Made by a program: the position numbers and the translations under genes. Shown piece after piece: positions 24,137-33,016 of a stretch of 38,755 nt of DNA. The DNA is from Oscillospiraceae bacterium. Its GTDB lineage: Bacteria > Bacillota > Clostridia > Oscillospirales > Acutalibacteraceae. The DNA lies in NCBI GenBank assembly GCA_009779495.1, contig WRED01000017.1, positions 1-38,755 of the forward strand. Direction: 5' to 3'. Numbering within the stretch: the first letter of the stretch is position 1; the number at the start of each line of letters is the position of its first letter. The notes beneath the pieces are model-generated. The model was not told where the DNA came from. It searched no databases and saw only the letters and a list, made by a program, of their open reading frames with translations.

Positions 24137-26197
24137 TTATGAACCCGCGATCTCTTTCACCCTCGCCAGTACGCGGGAATCATCCAAATTAACCTTGTTC
24201 TGGTTCTCCGTCAGGCAAATATGCCCGTCCGCGTCAACGCTCACAAGCCCCAGCTCGCAAAGCGCGTCCAGCGCGATGAGCACAGCGCAGACCTCCGCGC
24301 CCGTACAGCCCGTTTCCGCGCAGAGCATGTCCGTGCCGACGAAGCGTCCGCCGCCGCGCAGAGCCATGTAAATCGCCGCGATGAGCTTGCGGTCAGGGAC
24401 AAGCTTTTCCACGGGCAGATAGTCCGGCGTTTCGCCGCGCTGTATGTCGGCGTAGGCGCGAAGTCCCAGAAAGTGCTCCTCCTGCGAGATGGCGGACAGG
24501 CGAATGTCCTTGATCTGCACGCTGACCTTCGTCTCACCCATGTATTCGCTTTGGGTGAGCACGACGGCCAGATCGACGACGCTGCCAGACTCATACGGGA
24601 ACCTTTCGGGCGTCTCTCCGAAGTAAACGCAGGTGAGCGCGGTGTTGTTTTTTGAAACGGCCAGCCGCAGATGCTTGCCGTTTGAGAGCGGGGTAACGCT
24701 GTCGATTTTCATATTGAACAGGCCGACGACGGGCTGCGGGTTGCCTGAACCGAATGGCTCAAGCGAGTCAAGAGCCTCTAAAAGCTCCGTGCCGATATAC
24801 TGCGGGTTGAGCCTGAAGTCGATGCGCTGTATGGGGAACGGCATTTCGATGCCTTTCGCGTAGTCGTTGATGGCTTTGCGGAACGCGTCTATCTGATCGG
24901 ACTCAACCATAAGCCCCGCCGCAAGCACATGCCCGCCGAAGCGTATCAGGCAGCCGGACACCGCGTAGATCGCGTCGTAGAGCGAAAAGCCGCGCAGGCT
25001 CCTGCCCGAGCCCTTAGCCGTATCGCCGTCACGGGAAATGACGATGCAGGGCTTGCCGTAGCGCTCAACGAGGCGCGACGCGACGATGCCGATCACGCCG
25101 TTGTTCCAGCCGTTACCATCGCAAACGATTACGCGGTCATTTTTATATTCGGGGTGAGCGGTGAGCTGCTCCTCGGCCAGGTCAAGGGTATGCTGTTCGA
25201 CCTGCTGGCGCTCGGCGTTGGCCGCTTCGATCTCCTCCGCGATAAGCGCGGCGCGGTCGGGATCGTCGCACATCAGTATTTCAAAGGCGCGTTCGGCTGA
25301 TCCGACGCGTCCGGCGGCGTTCAGGCGCGGCGCGATCATATACGCGACGCTTTGGGAGCTTACCGTGCGGTCCGTTTTTCCGGCGGTGTTCAGCATGGCG
25401 GAAATGCCGACTCGGGGACTGTCGTTCATCTGTACGATCCCGGCGCGAACAAAGACGCGGTTTTCGTTGATAAGCGGCATGATGTCGGCAACGGTGCCGA
25501 TGGAGATCAAGTCGGCGTATTCTGAAAGAAGAAATTCGCTGCTGCCGTTTTCAAACGGACTTCCGAGGGAGTCTAGGGCGCAGATTAGCTTGAACGCCAC
25601 GCCCACGCCGGCCAGATTCTTAAACTCCGAAAGGCAGTCGGGCCTGAACGGATCGACGACGGCGACGGTCTTTGGAATTTCGTCGCCCGCGCGGTGATGG
25701 TCGGTAATAACCATGTCGATGCCTAGAGATGACGCGTAAAGCGCTTCGCCGACGGAGCCTATGCCGTTGTCCACCGTTACGATGAGCTTTGCACCGCGGG
25801 AATGAAGCTCGTCGATCACGGCGTTTGTCAGCCCATAGCCCTCGTCGCGCGTGGGAATGCGGCAGAAAAAGTTAGCTTCGCGCGTTTCAAGATAGGAAGA
25901 AAGCAGGGCGGTAGCCGTCACGCCGTCGGCGTCGTAGTCGCCGAAAATGGCTATCATCTCAAAGTTGTCGATGGCGCGCGTGATTCTGTCGGCGGCCTTG
26001 TCCATGTCCTTGTATATAAACGGATCGCTTAAAAGGGACGCGTCGCCCGGGCCGAAAAAAGCGGCGATATCTCCGTCCGACTTAATCCCGCGCGAGACGG
26101 CGAGCAAAGCCGCGAAAGGATTCAGGTCATGCTTCCGCGCGGCCTGCTTTGCAAGCTCCTTGTCACAGGAAGAAATCAGCCATTTCTTTTTTGACAA
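24137..26197 (-). CDS. recJ: Single-stranded-DNA-specific exonuclease RecJ
   Basis: 686 residues starting at a TTG. The DHH phosphoesterase motifs are FGDYDADGVTATALL near residue 83 and VITDHHRAGDEIP near 165. The DHHA1 signature GRSLRGFSLYDAI and GGHVLAAGLMV, and the OB-fold C-terminus, complete the protein. RecJ degrades 5' ssDNA in recombination and mismatch repair. The TTG start has only a distant AGAAAGG (12 bases), so initiation may be weak, or the start may be slightly different. Confidence 0.95.
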   Translation of the reverse strand: MSKKKWLISSCDKELAKQAARKHDLNPFAALLAVSRGIKSDGDIAAFFGPGDASLLSDPFIYKDMDKAADRITRAIDNFEMIAIFGDYDADGVTATALLSSYLETREANFFCRIPTRDEGYGLTNAVIDELHSRGAKLIVTVDNGIGSVGEALYASSLGIDMVITDHHRAGDEIPKTVAVVDPFRPDCLSEFKNLAGVGVAFKLICALDSLGSPFENGSSEFLLSEYADLISIGTVADIMPLINENRVFVRAGIVQMNDSPRVGISAMLNTAGKTDRTVSSQSVAYMIAPRLNAAGRVGSAERAFEILMCDDPDRAALIAEEIEAANAERQQVEQHTLDLAEEQLTAHPEYKNDRVIVCDGNGWNNGVIGIVASRLVERYGKPCIVISRDGDTAKGSGRSLRGFSLYDAIYAVSGCLIRFGGHVLAAGLMVESDQIDAFRKAINDYAKGIEMPFPIQRIDFRLNPQYIGTELLEALDSLEPFGSGNPQPVVGLFNMKIDSVTPLSNGKHLRLAVSKNNTALTCVYFGETPERFPYESGSVVDLAVVLTQSEYMGETKVSVQIKDIRLSAISQEEHFLGLRAYADIQRGETPDYLPVEKLVPDRKLIAAIYMALRGGGRFVGTDMLCAETGCTGAEVCAVLIALDALCELGLVSVDADGHICLTENQNKVNLDDSRVLARVKEIAGS

Positions 26198-26294
26198 ATA
26201 TGTTCACGCGCCTTTCTAGATTTTAGACGGTAGATCGTAGATGCGGTGAGGCAGCACAGTGCCACGAATCCCTGATCCCTGCGGCGAAGCCGCC

Positions 26295-27455
26295 CTAAAA
26301 CCCGTCCATAAAGAACGTATTCCTATCCGGGAACGCCCGTATCGCATCTTCATTTTCGCGCAAGATCCTCGCGCCCGGCCAATACCGCATCGCCTGGAGC
26401 GTACACCCGCCCGACAGCAGCAGCTTCGCCGCGCACGCCGCGTCCAGCGCGATATCGTAATCTCCGGCGTCTCTTTTTGCGATTTGCGCCGCGCCGTTTT
26501 GGTACTCAACATCATAAATACCGGCGTTTTCCGGCATGGAATCTTCAATAGAAAGCGAGAACCGCCCATATTCCTTCGGATAAATATTCTGCGCAAGAAC
26601 CTTTTCGACGTTGTATATCCGCCCGGAGCCTAAGTTGAACATCCTGCGCTCAAACTTGTTTGAGTCCGGGATCACGTCAAACAGCGGCGAATTCAGCGGC
26701 AGCTTTCCAAAGGATATATACTCCTGATTGCCGTCGTAGCAGCGCAGGAAGCCCAATATGCCAAGCAGGCTCTCCCGGTCAAGGAAGCCTATCTCGCCGA
26801 CCTGCACGGCCGATTCGGCGCGGCTGACCTGGTAGGTGGCGTAGGCGCGGTATTCGCCGTCTTTGTTGCGCCACATGTAGGTGTAGTTGCAGGTCTCATA
26901 AGGCTTTTTGCCGAAATAACGGTCGCTTTCCCGACGGAACGCGAGGTTATATTGCCGCGCGGTCTTGTTGTACAGCTCAAGCAGCGGCGCGAGGTTATCT
27001 CCCTCGAACAGATCAACATCACAGTTGCGCTCAATAAACGACAGATACTTGAAATTGATTTTCGCGTCGCAGAAGCGCGCCAGATTTTCGTAGCCGAAAA
27101 GCCGGTAGTAACTCGTCGAAAACGGGTAGAGGATACCGACATCCCAGCCATTTGACGCCGCGCGCCTTTCGACCTCTAAAAACAGCTGCCGCACCGCGCC
27201 GTGACGTCTGTATTCCGGCTTCGACGCAACGCCGCCGATGCCGACACAGCCCAGCGTACCCGAGCCGTAGAAAACATTGAAGTTTTCATGCTCAATTTCG
27301 GCCATCATGGTGGTGCCGTCGTCCATGAAAGCGCCGATAGCGGACTCATCGGGGAGCTTGACGTCTTTTTCGGGATCGACGTTCCAGATGAACGCGGATG
27401 AGGACACCTTGCAGTGCTGCATGGCGTCGTTGGGCTGTAAGTCACGTATGATCAT
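26295..27455 (-). CDS. Eis-like GNAT N-acetyltransferase
   Basis: 386 residues; ATG follows AAGGATGGATC. N-terminal GNAT domain: GCVGIGGVASKPEYRRHGAVRQL is the acetyl-CoA binding region (V-x-P-x-YRRxGxxxxL, near residues 70-92). The middle duplicated GNAT half and a C-terminal SCP2-like domain end in FFMDGF, with the terminal carboxylate expected to be catalytic as in Eis. Eis-type enzymes acetylate amines of aminoglycosides, peptides or polyamines; the Firmicute homologues are mostly uncharacterised. It is divergently oriented to the symporter gene, with promoters facing away from each other in a 208-base gap. Confidence 0.85.
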   Translation of the reverse strand: MIIRDLQPNDAMQHCKVSSSAFIWNVDPEKDVKLPDESAIGAFMDDGTTMMAEIEHENFNVFYGSGTLGCVGIGGVASKPEYRRHGAVRQLFLEVERRAASNGWDVGILYPFSTSYYRLFGYENLARFCDAKINFKYLSFIERNCDVDLFEGDNLAPLLELYNKTARQYNLAFRRESDRYFGKKPYETCNYTYMWRNKDGEYRAYATYQVSRAESAVQVGEIGFLDRESLLGILGFLRCYDGNQEYISFGKLPLNSPLFDVIPDSNKFERRMFNLGSGRIYNVEKVLAQNIYPKEYGRFSLSIEDSMPENAGIYDVEYQNGAAQIAKRDAGDYDIALDAACAAKLLLSGGCTLQAMRYWPGARILRENEDAIRAFPDRNTFFMDGF

Positions 27456-27494
27456 ATTTTTGATCCATCCTTAATTAAAATTTTTGATTATATA

Positions 27495-27523
27495 AATATA
27501 ACACATATAAAATACGATTGCAA
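27495..27523 (-). promoter_or_regulatory. Putative promoter of the Eis-like gene
   Basis: Minus strand TTGCAA (27523-27518), 17-base spacer, TATATT (27500-27495), about 39 bases before the start codon. Confidence 0.5.
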
Positions 27524-27530
27524 TAATAAC

Positions 27531-27559
27531 TTGACATTTTCCGCGCTTTATAGTATAAT
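27531..27559 (+). promoter_or_regulatory. Consensus sigma-A promoter of the symporter gene
   Basis: TTGACA (27531-27536), 17-base spacer, TATAAT (27554-27559), both exact consensus. Confidence 0.88.
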
Positions 27560-27581
27560 TAATCTACTTTAGCGAGTAAAA

Positions 27582-27605
27582 GCGTTAAAGCTTTAACGCG
27601 TTAAA
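27582..27605 (+). promoter_or_regulatory. Overlapping palindromes downstream of the symporter promoter (putative operator)
   Basis: GCGTTAAAG/CTTTAACGC is an 18-bp perfect palindrome (27582-27599), overlapping a second one, TTTAACG/CGTTAAA (27592-27605). It begins about 15 bases downstream of the expected transcription start, a position suited to repressor roadblock. No regulator gene is adjacent. Confidence 0.55.
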
Positions 27606-27663
27606 CCAAACAGAAATAAGGACCTGATGAACGCAGGTTCAAAGTGGAAGGGTGGAGTAAAAA

Positions 27664-29190
27664 ATGCAAAACAACGCAACGGTATGGATCACGATTCTGC
27701 TGTACATAGCGCTGATGGTGGGGATCGGCGTCTATACGAGCCGCAGCGCGAAAAGCGTCGCGGATATCGTGGTCGGCGGCAGGAGCGCGGGCGCGTGGCT
27801 GTCGGCGCTGTCTTACGGGACGGCTTATTTCTCGGCGGTCATGTTTGTGGGGTACGCGGGCGGCGCCGGGCTGAATTACGGGCTGTGGGCGATTTCCGCC
27901 GGTATCGGCAACGCGGTGTTCGGGTCGTGGCTGGCGTGGAAAGTGCTTGCGCGCAGAACCAGGGACGTATCGCACCGTCTGAAGCTTAAGAGCATGCCGC
28001 AGTATTTCGAGGCCCGCTACGGCAGCCAGAGCATGAAAACCTTTTCCTGTCTTGTTATCTTTATTTTCCTGATCCCGTATTCCGCATCCGTTTACAAGGG
28101 CATTGCGTCCGTGGCTGACGTGCTTTTGGGGATCAATGACACGATCTGCCTTGTGATCATCGCCGGGCTTGCCGCGCTGATGCTCCTTTTCGGCGGCTAT
28201 CTGACGCAGGCGAGGGCGGACTTCGCGCAAGGTATCATCATGATGGTCGGCGTGGCGCTGCTGATCATTTTTGTCGTGCGCTCCGACCGTGTGGGCGGAC
28301 TCGCGGGCGTCGCGGAGTACGCGAGGACGAAAGCGGGCTTGCCCGACCTGACCTTTGAGGCGGCCCTGAGCCTGATCGCGACGGTGCTCATGACCTCCTT
28401 CGGGACATGGGGGTTGCCGCACATGATTCAGAAGTATTACGGGATCCGTGACGACGAGCAGGCAAAGCGCGGCGTCATTATCTCGACATTTTTCGCGATA
28501 CTGATCGCCGGCGGCGGATACTTCATCGGCTCGCTGTGCTACAGATTCTTCACGGCGGATGAGATCGCCGGTTTCCCGTCTCCGGCGCAGGACTATGTCA
28601 TGCCCAATATCCTCAAGGTCTCGAACCTTCCCTCCGTGCTTATCGGTATCGTTCTTGTCCTGCTGATAGCGGCGTCGGTTACCACGCTGTGCTCCATTAC
28701 ACTGACGGCAAGTTCCACGCTGACAATGGACTTCCTCAAGGAGAAAAGCAAGAAAGGCATGAGCGACAAAAAGGTCGGAAACGTCACAAAAATTCTGTGC
28801 CTGGTGTTCGTCCTGATTTCGTATGTCGTGGCCAATACAAAGACGCCGATTCTTGACATGATGAGCTATTCCTGGGGCATCGTGTCCGGCTCGTTCCTGG
28901 CGCCGTACGCGCTCGCGCTGTTTTATAAAAAACTCAGCAAGGGCGGCGCGTGGTGCGGCATTCTGGGCGGCTTCTTCACGGCCGTTATCCCGGCGTCGTG
29001 CAAGGTCATCACGATGTTTGGCGTAGATAACGCGAGGGTCGTCTACCTTGCCGGCAAGGGTCCGGTGTTCGCCGTTGCGGCGATGATCTTCTCGATCATC
29101 CTTTGTTTGGTGACTTCGGCAGCATTTAGAGACGAAAAAGACGAAAAAACAGCGGAATTTTTCTATAACGCTGTTGTGGAAAATGAATAA
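27664..29190 (+). CDS. Sodium:solute symporter family (SSS) transporter
   Basis: 508 residues, ATG preceded by GGTGGAG. About thirteen hydrophobic helices; GVYTSRSAKSVADIVVGGR, SALSYGTAYFSAVMFVGYAG and FGTWGLPHMIQKYYGI are SLC5-type conserved regions. Substrates of the family include acetate, pantothenate, proline and aromatic or short-chain acids. It is controlled by a perfect promoter with a palindromic operator-like site. The next genes on the strand are an aryl-acid CoA ligase and indolepyruvate oxidoreductase, which suggests an organic or aryl acid as substrate; that is inference, because a mobile element now separates the transporter from them. Confidence 0.88.
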   Translation: MQNNATVWITILLYIALMVGIGVYTSRSAKSVADIVVGGRSAGAWLSALSYGTAYFSAVMFVGYAGGAGLNYGLWAISAGIGNAVFGSWLAWKVLARRTRDVSHRLKLKSMPQYFEARYGSQSMKTFSCLVIFIFLIPYSASVYKGIASVADVLLGINDTICLVIIAGLAALMLLFGGYLTQARADFAQGIIMMVGVALLIIFVVRSDRVGGLAGVAEYARTKAGLPDLTFEAALSLIATVLMTSFGTWGLPHMIQKYYGIRDDEQAKRGVIISTFFAILIAGGGYFIGSLCYRFFTADEIAGFPSPAQDYVMPNILKVSNLPSVLIGIVLVLLIAASVTTLCSITLTASSTLTMDFLKEKSKKGMSDKKVGNVTKILCLVFVLISYVVANTKTPILDMMSYSWGIVSGSFLAPYALALFYKKLSKGGAWCGILGGFFTAVIPASCKVITMFGVDNARVVYLAGKGPVFAVAAMIFSIILCLVTSAAFRDEKDEKTAEFFYNAVVENE

Positions 29191-29212
29191 GAGTGGTATA
29201 ATTCTCTGTATA

Positions 29213-29366
29213 GTCAGACTACTTAAAAAGTGACGCAGGATTTGCGAGGATTTTTTCGTTCTCGCAAGGCAAAAAGCGCAGGAATACTCACTGTATTCCG
29301 AGCATTTTTAACGCGGCGAGAGCGGAAAAAGACCGCAAATACAAGTCAGTTTTTAAGTGGTTTGAC
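29213..29366. mobile_element. 154-bp MITE-like element with 25-bp imperfect terminal repeats, TA-flanked
   Basis: Ends GTCAGACTACTTAAAAAG and the reverse complement of GTCAAACCACTTAAAAAC (three differences in 25 including the flank), with TA on both sides (29211-29212, 29367-29368). The core (about 29245-29335) closely matches the core of the element at 38640-38755 although the two have different ends. No transposase inside. Confidence 0.8.
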
Positions 29367-29386
29367 TATGATTTCAAATTGCAGAG

Positions 29387-29415
29387 CAAAGGCTCCTTTT
29401 TGAAAGGGGCCTTTG
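29387..29415 (+). promoter_or_regulatory. Hairpin in the leader of the CoA-ligase gene
   Basis: CAAAGGCTCCTTT / AAAGGGGCCTTTG, 13 bp with one U-G pair and a 3-base loop, 41 bases upstream of the start codon. No T-run follows, so it is not a standard terminator; it may be a leader hairpin or processing site. Confidence 0.5.
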
Positions 29416-29455
29416 TGCATATAATTTGTGTATATAAATGGAGGGAATACATTAT

Positions 29456-30757
29456 ATGTTTTATCAAAAAGAAATCGAAACCATGCCCCGCAGCGAGCTG
29501 GACGCCTTACAGCTTGAACGTCTGAGGTGGACGGTGGATTACTGCTACCGCAACGTTCCTTTTTACACCAAACGCCTTGATGAGGCGGGCGTGACGGCGG
29601 AAAACATAAAGTCGCTGGACGACATCCGCCGGATCCCGCCGACGACAAAGGCCGACTTGCGCGACAATTACCCTTTCGGCATGTTCGCACAGCCGATGAA
29701 GAACATGGCCCGCATCCACGCATCGTCCGGGACGACAGGCAAGCCTACCGTCGTGGGCTACACGAAAAATGACGTTGACAATTGGGCTGACTGCGTAGCC
29801 CGGATCGTCGCGGCGGCCGGGGCGACGGCGGACGACGTCGTCCAGATATCGTTCGGCTACGGCATGTTCACGGGCGCTTTGGGGCTGCATTACGGCCTTG
29901 AGCGGCTGGGCGCCACGGTTGTGCCAAACTCCAGCGGCAACACTGAAAAGGCGCTGATGTACATGCGCGATTTCGGAACCACCGCGCTGGTGGCTACGCC
30001 GTCATACGCGCTGTATATGTGCGAGATCGCGAAAGAGCAGCCGTTCCCTATGAGCGATTATCATAAGCTGAAGCTGGGGCTGTTCGGCTCCGAGGGCTGT
30101 ACGCCCGAGATGCGCGCGCAGGTCGAGAAAGGCTGGGGGCTGTTCGCCACGGACAACTACGGCATGAGCGAGCTGATGGGGCCGGGCGTGTCTGGCGAGT
30201 GCGAGGAACGCGCCGGACTGCACTTCAACGAGGACTTCTTCATTCCCGAGATCGTGAACTCGGATACCCTTGAAAATCTGCCCGAGGGCTCCGACGGCGA
30301 GCTTTTAGTAACCACGCTGTGCAAGGAGGGCATACCGCTTCTGCGCTACCGCACGCGCGACATCACGTGTTTGAACTACGACACGTGCAAATGCGGCCGG
30401 ACAGGCGTGCGTATGGACAAGGTCAAGGGGCGCAGCGACGACATGTTGAAAATACGCGGCGTGAACGTGTTCCCGTCGCAGATCGAAAGCGTCATCGTCG
30501 GCAACGAAAAGATCGGCGGGCATTACCAGCTGGTCGTCAGGCGCGACGGATTTTCGGATACGCTTGAGGTAAAGGTCGAACTGGTAGACAGCTCTCTGCT
30601 GGAAAGCTACGGTGCGATCGAGAAGCTGAACCGCAAGCTCCAAAAGGATCTTCAGACGATGCTGGGGATACAGTGCAAGGTAAGCATACTGGAGCCGAAG
30701 TCGCTGGAACGCTTTGTGGGCAAGGCGCAGAGGATAGTTGACCTGCGGAATAATTAA
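29456..30757 (+). CDS. paaK: Phenylacetate-CoA ligase family enzyme
   Basis: 433 residues from the ATG at 29456; the ATG at 29438 lies inside the GGAGGG ribosome binding site. The AMP-binding motif ASSGTTGKPTVVGYT is near residues 89-103. FATDNYGMSELMGPGVSGEC, RTRDITCLNYDTCKCGRTG and the late VNVFPSQIESVI are typical of PaaK. It activates phenylacetate or related aryl acids to CoA thioesters with ATP. With iorAB downstream it could feed arylacetyl-CoA to or from arylpyruvate. The exact aryl substrate is inferred. Confidence 0.9.
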   Translation: MFYQKEIETMPRSELDALQLERLRWTVDYCYRNVPFYTKRLDEAGVTAENIKSLDDIRRIPPTTKADLRDNYPFGMFAQPMKNMARIHASSGTTGKPTVVGYTKNDVDNWADCVARIVAAAGATADDVVQISFGYGMFTGALGLHYGLERLGATVVPNSSGNTEKALMYMRDFGTTALVATPSYALYMCEIAKEQPFPMSDYHKLKLGLFGSEGCTPEMRAQVEKGWGLFATDNYGMSELMGPGVSGECEERAGLHFNEDFFIPEIVNSDTLENLPEGSDGELLVTTLCKEGIPLLRYRTRDITCLNYDTCKCGRTGVRMDKVKGRSDDMLKIRGVNVFPSQIESVIVGNEKIGGHYQLVVRRDGFSDTLEVKVELVDSSLLESYGAIEKLNRKLQKDLQTMLGIQCKVSILEPKSLERFVGKAQRIVDLRNN

Positions 30758-30765
30758 GAATTGAG

Positions 30766-31044
30766 AATGCGAATCACGGGTTAAAAAAACAGAAAACAGG
30801 TAGAAGTCAAGCGTCATTGCGAGCGCAGAGAAGCGTTGTTTTATAACGGGGTGGGGGCGCGAAGCAATCCAGTTATGCAACTTTATTTTGCGTTGTCTGA
30901 TCACTTCTGTTTTTTTACCATTTGCCAGCTGGATTGCTTCGCGCCCCAACATTGCTGTTTTCAGAGTTTCTTCGCGCTCGCAATGACGTGAACTGTACCC
31001 CATATCTATCATGTTTACCCATTATTCAACACGTGATTCGCATT
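30766..31044. repeat. CATTGCGAGCG-type palindromic repeat, copy B
   Basis: Outer ends AATGCGAATCACG / CGTGATTCGCATT bracket a core (30812-30988) with CGTCATTGCGAGCG...CGCTCGCAATGACG and internal GCGAAGCAATCCAG / CTGGATTGCTTCGCG. Reverse-complemented, it aligns along its length with copy A at 17260. It fills most of the 421-base gap before iorA. Confidence 0.8.
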
Positions 31045-31058
31045 GAGAATTGAGTTCC

Positions 31059-31139
31059 CCTAAAAACCGTCATTCCGGGCTTGACCCGGAATCTCAAAAG
31101 ATTGCGGCTCGGAGGCCGCAATGACGGTAGGGTTTTTAG
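31059..31139. repeat. CGTCATTCCGGG-type palindromic repeat
   Basis: CTAAAAACCGTCATTCCGGG at the left pairs with the right end (CAATGACGGTAGGGTTTTTAG region); internal CCGGGCTTGACCCGG and GCGGCTCGGAGGCCGC hairpins. This motif is a known type of dispersed repeat in many bacterial genomes. It ends about 40 bases before iorA. Confidence 0.65.
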
Positions 31140-31178
31140 AGAATTTTTGATGATAATTATTGAAAGGTAGGATAGGAT

Positions 31179-32912
31179 TTGAAACATTTATTTCTCGGCA
31201 ACGAGGCTGTTGCCCGCGGCCTGTATGAGGCAGGATGCCGTGTGGCGTCGAGTTATCCCGGCACGCCCAGCACGGAGGTAACGGAGTACGCCGCAGAGTA
31301 CAACGAGATTTTCTGCGAATGGGCGCCCAACGAAAAGGTGGCCATGGAGGTCGCGGCGGGCGCCTGTATCGCGGGGGCGCGGAGCTTTTGCGGCATGAAG
31401 CACGTCGGGCTGAACGTGGCGGCCGACCCGCTTTTCACGGTGTCATACACGGGTGTGAACGCGGGTATGGTCGTCGTCGTGGCGGACGATCCCGGTATGC
31501 ACTCGTCGCAAAACGAGCAGGACTCCCGCCACTACGCCCGGGCGGCCAAGGTGATGATGCTTGAGCCGGCCGATTCAGCTGAATGCCTTGCCTACACCAA
31601 GGCGGCGTTCGGGCTGTCGGAACGCTTTGACACGCCCGTGATCATCCGTTTATCCACGCGTATTGCCCATTCGCGCAGCCTTGTTGAGCTGGCGGAGCGA
31701 GTGGACGCCGGTCTGCTTCCCTATGAAAAGAACCCCGGCAAATACGTTATGATGCCCGCCATGGCAAGGGGGCGGCATGTCGTGGTGGAGGAAAGGCTCC
31801 AAAAGCAGACTGCGTGGTGCGAGGACGAAGCCGTCAAATCCGGGCTGAACCGAATCGAATGGGGAAGCAAAAAAATTGGCGTAATCACGTCGGGCGCGTG
31901 CTATCAGTACGCTAAAGAGGCACTGGGAGAAAACGCTTCGTACTTAAAGCTCGGATGCGTGTATCCGCTGCCGGTTGATTTGATCAGGCGGTTTGCGGCG
32001 GAATGCGAGACGGTCTACGTTATCGAGGAGCTTGACGACTTCATCGAAGCTCACTGCAAAAAAATCGGCGTGAATGTGATCGGCAAAGAGACGTTCACGC
32101 TTTTGGGCGAATATTCACAGGCGATGATCCGCAAAGCTGTTTTGGGCACTGAGGCGGAGTTCCTTTCAACGGACCTGTCCATTCCGGCGCGTCCGCCGGT
32201 GCTTTGCCCGGGCTGCCCGCATAGGGGGCTGTTTTACGCGCTGAAAAAGCTGAAAGTGTTCGTCAGCGGCGACATCGGCTGCTACACCCTGGCCGCGTTC
32301 AAGCCACTTGAGATGATGGACACGTGCATTTGCATGGGCGCGGCGGTGTCGGCCCTGCACGGACGCAACAAGGCCGACGAAAGCAACGCGAAAAACAGCG
32401 TCGCCGTTATAGGCGACTCGACGTTCATGCACTCCGGCGTGACGGGGCTTATCGACATCGCGTACAACCGCAGCGATTCCGTCGTCGTGATCTTGGACAA
32501 CTCCATCACCGGTATGACCGGGCACCAGCAGAACCCCACCACGGGCTACACCATCAAGGGCGACCCGACGGCAGCCGTCAGCCTGGAAAAGCTGTCGGAG
32601 GCGGTCGGTATCAACCGCGTTCGCGTCGTCGATCCGAATGACCTGGCCGAAACGGAAAGGGTCATAAAGGAGGAACTGGCGGCTGACGGGCCTTCCGTCG
32701 TGATCTCGCGCCGCCCGTGCGCGCTGCTCAAAAGCGTCAAGCGCAACCCGCCGCTTAAGTCCGACCCGGAAAAATGCAGGTCCTGCAAAATGTGCATGAG
32801 GATCGGCTGCCCGGCGATCAGCATGAGGGACGGCAAGTCGGCGATAGATTTCACGCAGTGCGTGGGGTGCGGCGTGTGCAAACAGATGTGCAAATTTGGT
32901 GCAATTATGTGA
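31179..32912 (+). CDS. iorA: Indolepyruvate:ferredoxin oxidoreductase, alpha subunit
   Basis: 577 residues from a TTG start after AGGATAGGA; the next residues (KHLFLGNEAVARGLYEAGCR) match the usual IorA N-terminus. SSYPGTPSTEV is the pyrimidine-binding region, GDSTFMHSGVTGLIDIAYN and LDNSITGMTGHQQNP form the thiamine-diphosphate site, and the C-terminus holds two ferredoxin-type clusters (CRSCKMCMRIGCPA, CVGCGVCKQMCKFG). The enzyme oxidatively decarboxylates arylpyruvates to arylacetyl-CoA and reduces ferredoxin, and can run in the reverse direction. It works with iorB downstream. Confidence 0.95.
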   Translation: MKHLFLGNEAVARGLYEAGCRVASSYPGTPSTEVTEYAAEYNEIFCEWAPNEKVAMEVAAGACIAGARSFCGMKHVGLNVAADPLFTVSYTGVNAGMVVVVADDPGMHSSQNEQDSRHYARAAKVMMLEPADSAECLAYTKAAFGLSERFDTPVIIRLSTRIAHSRSLVELAERVDAGLLPYEKNPGKYVMMPAMARGRHVVVEERLQKQTAWCEDEAVKSGLNRIEWGSKKIGVITSGACYQYAKEALGENASYLKLGCVYPLPVDLIRRFAAECETVYVIEELDDFIEAHCKKIGVNVIGKETFTLLGEYSQAMIRKAVLGTEAEFLSTDLSIPARPPVLCPGCPHRGLFYALKKLKVFVSGDIGCYTLAAFKPLEMMDTCICMGAAVSALHGRNKADESNAKNSVAVIGDSTFMHSGVTGLIDIAYNRSDSVVVILDNSITGMTGHQQNPTTGYTIKGDPTAAVSLEKLSEAVGINRVRVVDPNDLAETERVIKEELAADGPSVVISRRPCALLKSVKRNPPLKSDPEKCRSCKMCMRIGCPAISMRDGKSAIDFTQCVGCGVCKQMCKFGAIM

Positions 32913-32916
32913 GGTT

Positions 32917-33005
32917 AGGTTTGAAAAAATACGCCCGGCCTTTTAGGCCGTTGGCTATCTTTTCAAACCATAAGTTTTATGCTTCGCAAAAACTTTAAAA
33001 GGATG
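32917..33005 (+). repeat. Two-hairpin intergenic motif between iorA and iorB
   Basis: Stem GGTTTGAAAA (32918-32927) / TTTTCAAACC (32960-32969), extended by ATA-GCC pairs and an inner CGGCC/GGCCG hairpin. It is followed by AAGTTTT-TGC-TTC-GCA-AAAACTT and then AAAAGGATGG. The order of parts (GTTTGAAA stem, AAGTTTT...GCTTCGC stem, AAAGGATGG ribosome site) is the same as at 2533-2647. Confidence 0.6.
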
Positions 33006-33016
33006 GATTACAAAAT

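Noticed and set aside
26198-26294. Possible regulatory content between recJ and the Eis-like gene
   Set aside because: No promoter, strong hairpin or ORF could be supported in this 97-base gap.
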